The translations under genes and the position numbers were made by a program. A model generated the notes under the pieces. The model was not told where the DNA came from and did no database searches. It saw nothing but the letters and a program-made list of their open reading frames with translations. From contig USJN01000002.1 of the NCBI GenBank assembly GCA_900554945.1, positions 1-23,932 on the forward strand: DNA of 23,932 nt, read 5' to 3'. Below, in pieces: positions 21,458 to 23,932 of this stretch. This DNA is from an uncultured Coriobacteriaceae bacterium. Lineage in GTDB: Bacteria > Actinomycetota > Coriobacteriia > Coriobacteriales > Eggerthellaceae. Within the stretch, counting starts at the first letter, position 1; each line of letters begins with the position of its first letter.

Positions 21458-23824
21458 CTACTTCGCCCCGACCTTACCCGCCATGAACGCGTTCGCCGCC
21501 AGCTCCTCTGCGTCGTCGAGCTGGGCAAGCGCGGGCACGCTCTCACCCGTTCGCCGAGCATGGCGCTCGCATGCGGCAGCCAAAAGCCAGTCGGCGATTT
21601 CCGGGTTCTTCGAAAGCAGCGGACCGTGGAGATAGGTGCCGAGAACCTTGCGATAAAGCGCGCCGTCTGCCTTGTCCGCGTCGTTGTTGCCGTGCCCGAC
21701 CGAGGAAACCACCGCGCCGAAATGCTTCACCCCCTCCGCGAGGTACGTTCTGCCCGCGTGGTTCTCGTATCCCACCACCGGATGCGTCGCGAGCGGCGAG
21801 GAGAGCACGATGTTGTCGATAAGGCGGTCGGCGGACGTGCCGGGGCGGCGCGTCTCGATGCCGACGATGTCGAGCCCGGGAACTTCCTCATCGCCGAGCA
21901 GCCAAGTCTTGCCGAGAATCTGATACCCGCCGCAGATGGCAAGCACCGGCCCGTCCTCTTCCACGTACGCAGCGAGCTCGTCTTTCATGCGCATGAGCTC
22001 CGCCGACGCAAGCTTCTGCTCACGGTCGGGTCCGCCGCCGAGAAACACCAGGTCGACGTCGCCAAGATCGACGGATTCGCCATATTCGACGCGCTTCACC
22101 TGGACGGGAATCCCGCGCCATGCAAGGCGCTCGCTCAAGATGCGCACATTGCCACCGTCGCCGTAGAGGTTCAGCAGGTCGGGGAACATGTGGGCGATCA
22201 CGATGGGGGTAGTCCCCTTCTGACCCCGCGCGGGGGACTCTCCCATCTCGGCGGGTTCTGCCGCGATCAGCCGCTCGTTAGCCCCTGTTCGCTCCTGATC
22301 CCGCGCGGGGGACTCCGTGCTCAAACAGTCCTCGCTTCGCTGCGGAACTGCGCGCGGAGCCCCCCGCGCAGGCTCAGGAGCTGCCGCGATGATAGACGAA
22401 GGAGCATCCGCGCTCGAAGACGACCCGCCGTCGGCCCGCACAGGGTCGCCAGCTTCGCTTTCCACAGCATCGAGAGCGGACTTCACGCTTGGCAGCGCCG
22501 TGTAGTTCGCAATGGCGTAAGCATTCATTTCACAGGGAAGTTTCGCCAGCTCATCGAGGAATTCCTGCGTGTTTTTCACCACCTTGGAGGGAATGCCCGC
22601 ATACTTCAGGCGCACCTGCATGTCGTTGCCGCGGATGCCCCCGGCGAACACGACGCAACCCTCCTGGCGCGAAAGCTCCTCGAAGTCGATATCCCACAGC
22701 CACGAGATGTCGTGGCCGTCGGCCTCTTTGTCGTTGATGAAGAAGGCGACCGCCTTAGGAGAAGCGTCCTTCTCGATGATCTTGAGGTTCTGGTTGAAGC
22801 CCGTGGGGTTCTTCGCGAGGTTGAGCAGGACGCTTCGCCCCTTGACGGAATAGCGCTGCAGGCGACCGTTTTTCGGGTCGAAGGACTCGATGGCGGCCTG
22901 AATCGCATCGTTTCCGCAGCCCACAAGGTCGGCCGCGACGCCCACCGCAAGCAGGTTGTACACCATGTAGGCACCGCTGAATGCCGCGCGGATCGGCCTT
23001 GCAGGTGCGGACTCGCCCGCGTTCGGCTGCGGGCGGGCGATGTCGAAGGAAAGCTCGCGCTCGCCAAGTTCCACGTTTTGCGCCGCGAAATCGAGCGCGG
23101 GGCGGGAGAAGCCGCACGTCGGGCAATGCCAAGCTCCCAGCTGGCCGTATTGGCGGAAGTCGTATTCGAACATCGACGAGCACAGCTGGCACATCGTTGC
23201 GTCGGAGACCGTGTTCTGCGCAAGGCCCATGCTCTCGCTCACCCCGAACGCGATCTGGCGCGTCCGCTCGCGCCCGGGCAGCTCGGAGGCGCGCTTTGCG
23301 ATGGTGGCGCACAGGGGGTCGTCGGCATTGAAGACAAGGATGGTCTCAGGCGATGCGGCGAGCGCCTCGACAATACTATCCTGGATGCGATCGATTTCGC
23401 CACAACGGTCGAGCTGGTCGCGGAACAGGTTCAAAAGCAGCACGTAGGTCGGCTTGAGCTGCGGCGTCATCTTCTTCAGCCACAGCTCGTCGGATTCGAA
23501 CACGCCCCAATCGGCCTCTTTCGCATGAAGAAGCGCCGTCGATACGCCGGAATCGAGGTTCGCGCCCGTCCGGTTGCACACCACGCGGGCGCCCGAGCCC
23601 TCGAGGACATCGGCGAGCAAGTTGGTCACCGTGGTCTTCCCGTTGGTGCCCACCACCATGATCGACCCGCGGGCAAGCTTTCCTCGCAGGTTCGCGAGCA
23701 AACGCGGATCCACGTAGAGCGCAATCTTCCCCGGGAAGTTTGCCGCCGGCCGGTGGAACACGTGCTTCAAGCCCCACGTCGAGATGGAGCTTACGGCTTG
23801 AGCTACGGCAAATCTAATGGACAT
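21458..23824 (-). CDS. MurT-GatD fusion: lipid II isoglutaminyl synthase in one polypeptide
   Basis: This 788-residue protein joins the two subunits that amidate the D-Glu of lipid II to D-isoglutamine, which strengthens cross-linking. Residues 1-455 are MurT: the Mur-ligase P-loop VVGTNGKTT (57-65), the four-cysteine zinc ribbon (Cys212, 215, 234, 237) and the DUF1727 region with LAKNPTGFNQ (336-345), SWLWDIDFE (374-382) and AGGIRGNDM (394-402). Residues 540-788 are GatD, a class I glutamine amidotransferase: MFPDLLNLYGDGGN, catalytic Cys631 in LAICGGYQILG and His733 in GTYLHGPLL. A roughly 85-residue Ser/Ala/Pro/Glu-rich linker (455-540) joins them. In the organisms where I know this enzyme, murT and gatD are separate adjacent genes. 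The frame is continuous and all key residues are kept. ATG 23824 has GAGGAG five bases upstream. Confidence 0.93.
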   Translation of the reverse strand: MSIRFAVAQAVSSISTWGLKHVFHRPAANFPGKIALYVDPRLLANLRGKLARGSIMVVGTNGKTTVTNLLADVLEGSGARVVCNRTGANLDSGVSTALLHAKEADWGVFESDELWLKKMTPQLKPTYVLLLNLFRDQLDRCGEIDRIQDSIVEALAASPETILVFNADDPLCATIAKRASELPGRERTRQIAFGVSESMGLAQNTVSDATMCQLCSSMFEYDFRQYGQLGAWHCPTCGFSRPALDFAAQNVELGERELSFDIARPQPNAGESAPARPIRAAFSGAYMVYNLLAVGVAADLVGCGNDAIQAAIESFDPKNGRLQRYSVKGRSVLLNLAKNPTGFNQNLKIIEKDASPKAVAFFINDKEADGHDISWLWDIDFEELSRQEGCVVFAGGIRGNDMQVRLKYAGIPSKVVKNTQEFLDELAKLPCEMNAYAIANYTALPSVKSALDAVESEAGDPVRADGGSSSSADAPSSIIAAAPEPARGAPRAVPQRSEDCLSTESPARDQERTGANERLIAAEPAEMGESPARGQKGTTPIVIAHMFPDLLNLYGDGGNVRILSERLAWRGIPVQVKRVEYGESVDLGDVDLVFLGGGPDREQKLASAELMRMKDELAAYVEEDGPVLAICGGYQILGKTWLLGDEEVPGLDIVGIETRRPGTSADRLIDNIVLSSPLATHPVVGYENHAGRTYLAEGVKHFGAVVSSVGHGNNDADKADGALYRKVLGTYLHGPLLSKNPEIADWLLAAACERHARRTGESVPALAQLDDAEELAANAFMAGKVGAK
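22220..22377. repeat. Three copies of a 21-bp GC-rich repeat inside the MurT-GatD linker
   Basis: A 21-bp motif with core CCCGCGCGGGGGACTC occurs at 22220-22240 and 22295-22315 (one difference), and in inverted orientation at 22357-22377 (about 18 of 21 matching). The first copy also forms a hairpin between AGTCCCC (22211-22217) and GGGGACT (22233-22239). On the coding strand the direct copies encode ESPARGQ and ESPARDQ. The pattern looks like insertion of a palindromic repeat family into a tolerant linker. Confidence 0.7.
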
Positions 23825-23879
23825 GGACACTCCTCGCAAACGCGGCGAACCTCTCGGGCGATATGCCCGCAATCGAATA

Positions 23880-23897
23880 GTACCGATAAAAGGGTAC
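23880..23897. promoter_or_regulatory. Possible operator upstream of the MurT-GatD gene
   Basis: An inverted repeat, GTACC (23880-23884) and GGTAC (23893-23897), with an AT-rich centre lies about 55 nt upstream of ATG 23824. On the minus strand a TTGTAC is present nearby, but the -10 is unclear. The window ends here, so the upstream context is missing. Confidence 0.3.
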
Positions 23898-23932
23898 AAC
23901 GGCTTTGCGCGACGGCGCCCAAGTGCGCGGAG

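Overview
The window is GC-rich with dense, mostly well-recognised genes and actinobacterial-type gene content. A MurT/GatD peptidoglycan amidation enzyme, an LCP-family ligase, a MoeA paralogue, a ferredoxin-domain aldo/keto reductase, a solo solute-binding lipoprotein and a Bce-type two-component/ABC module together suggest an anaerobic gut actinobacterium of the Coriobacteriia (Eggerthellaceae-like). This placement is an inference from gene content and composition; no rRNA or tRNA gene is present to confirm it.

Layout: 1-2678 is an accessory-looking stretch. It holds a type IV AbiE-like toxin-antitoxin operon that appears decayed (a probable start-proximal frameshift in the antitoxin and an in-frame TGA in the toxin), then about 950 bp with lower GC, palindromes, inverted repeats and at most one tiny ORF. 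2679-6611 is a run of minus-strand genes: an amino-acid-binding lipoprotein, a 4Fe-4S aldo/keto reductase, and a tightly coupled mazG - small alarmone synthetase pair. 6792-8474 carries two plus-strand genes (isochorismatase-like hydrolase, SpoU/TrmH methyltransferase). They converge, across a highly structured 212-bp spacer, on minus-strand genes at 8687-13587: a DUF2064 GT-A protein, a universal stress protein, a MoeA paralogue, an ACT-domain protein, GTP cyclohydrolase I and exonuclease III.

13588-14079 is a long divergent intergenic region. It has a good plus-strand promoter followed by nested, mutually exclusive or pseudoknotted stems, so it is a candidate leader RNA or ncRNA. Downstream is a complete Bce-type module (OmpR response regulator, intramembrane-sensing histidine kinase, ABC ATPase, large FtsX/BceB permease), which in known systems detects and counters cell-wall-active peptides. 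The transporter genes have their own promoter and dyad at the end of the kinase gene.

19219-23824 is a minus-strand set: RlmH, an LCP-family cell-wall ligase, and one 788-residue polypeptide that joins MurT and GatD, the two subunits of the lipid II isoglutaminyl synthase. These proteins are normally made from separate adjacent genes. The joint contains a disordered linker whose DNA carries three copies of a 21-bp GC-rich palindrome-like repeat. This fusion and its repeat-bearing linker are the most distinctive feature of the window, and the neighbouring Bce module and LCP protein give it a cell-envelope setting.
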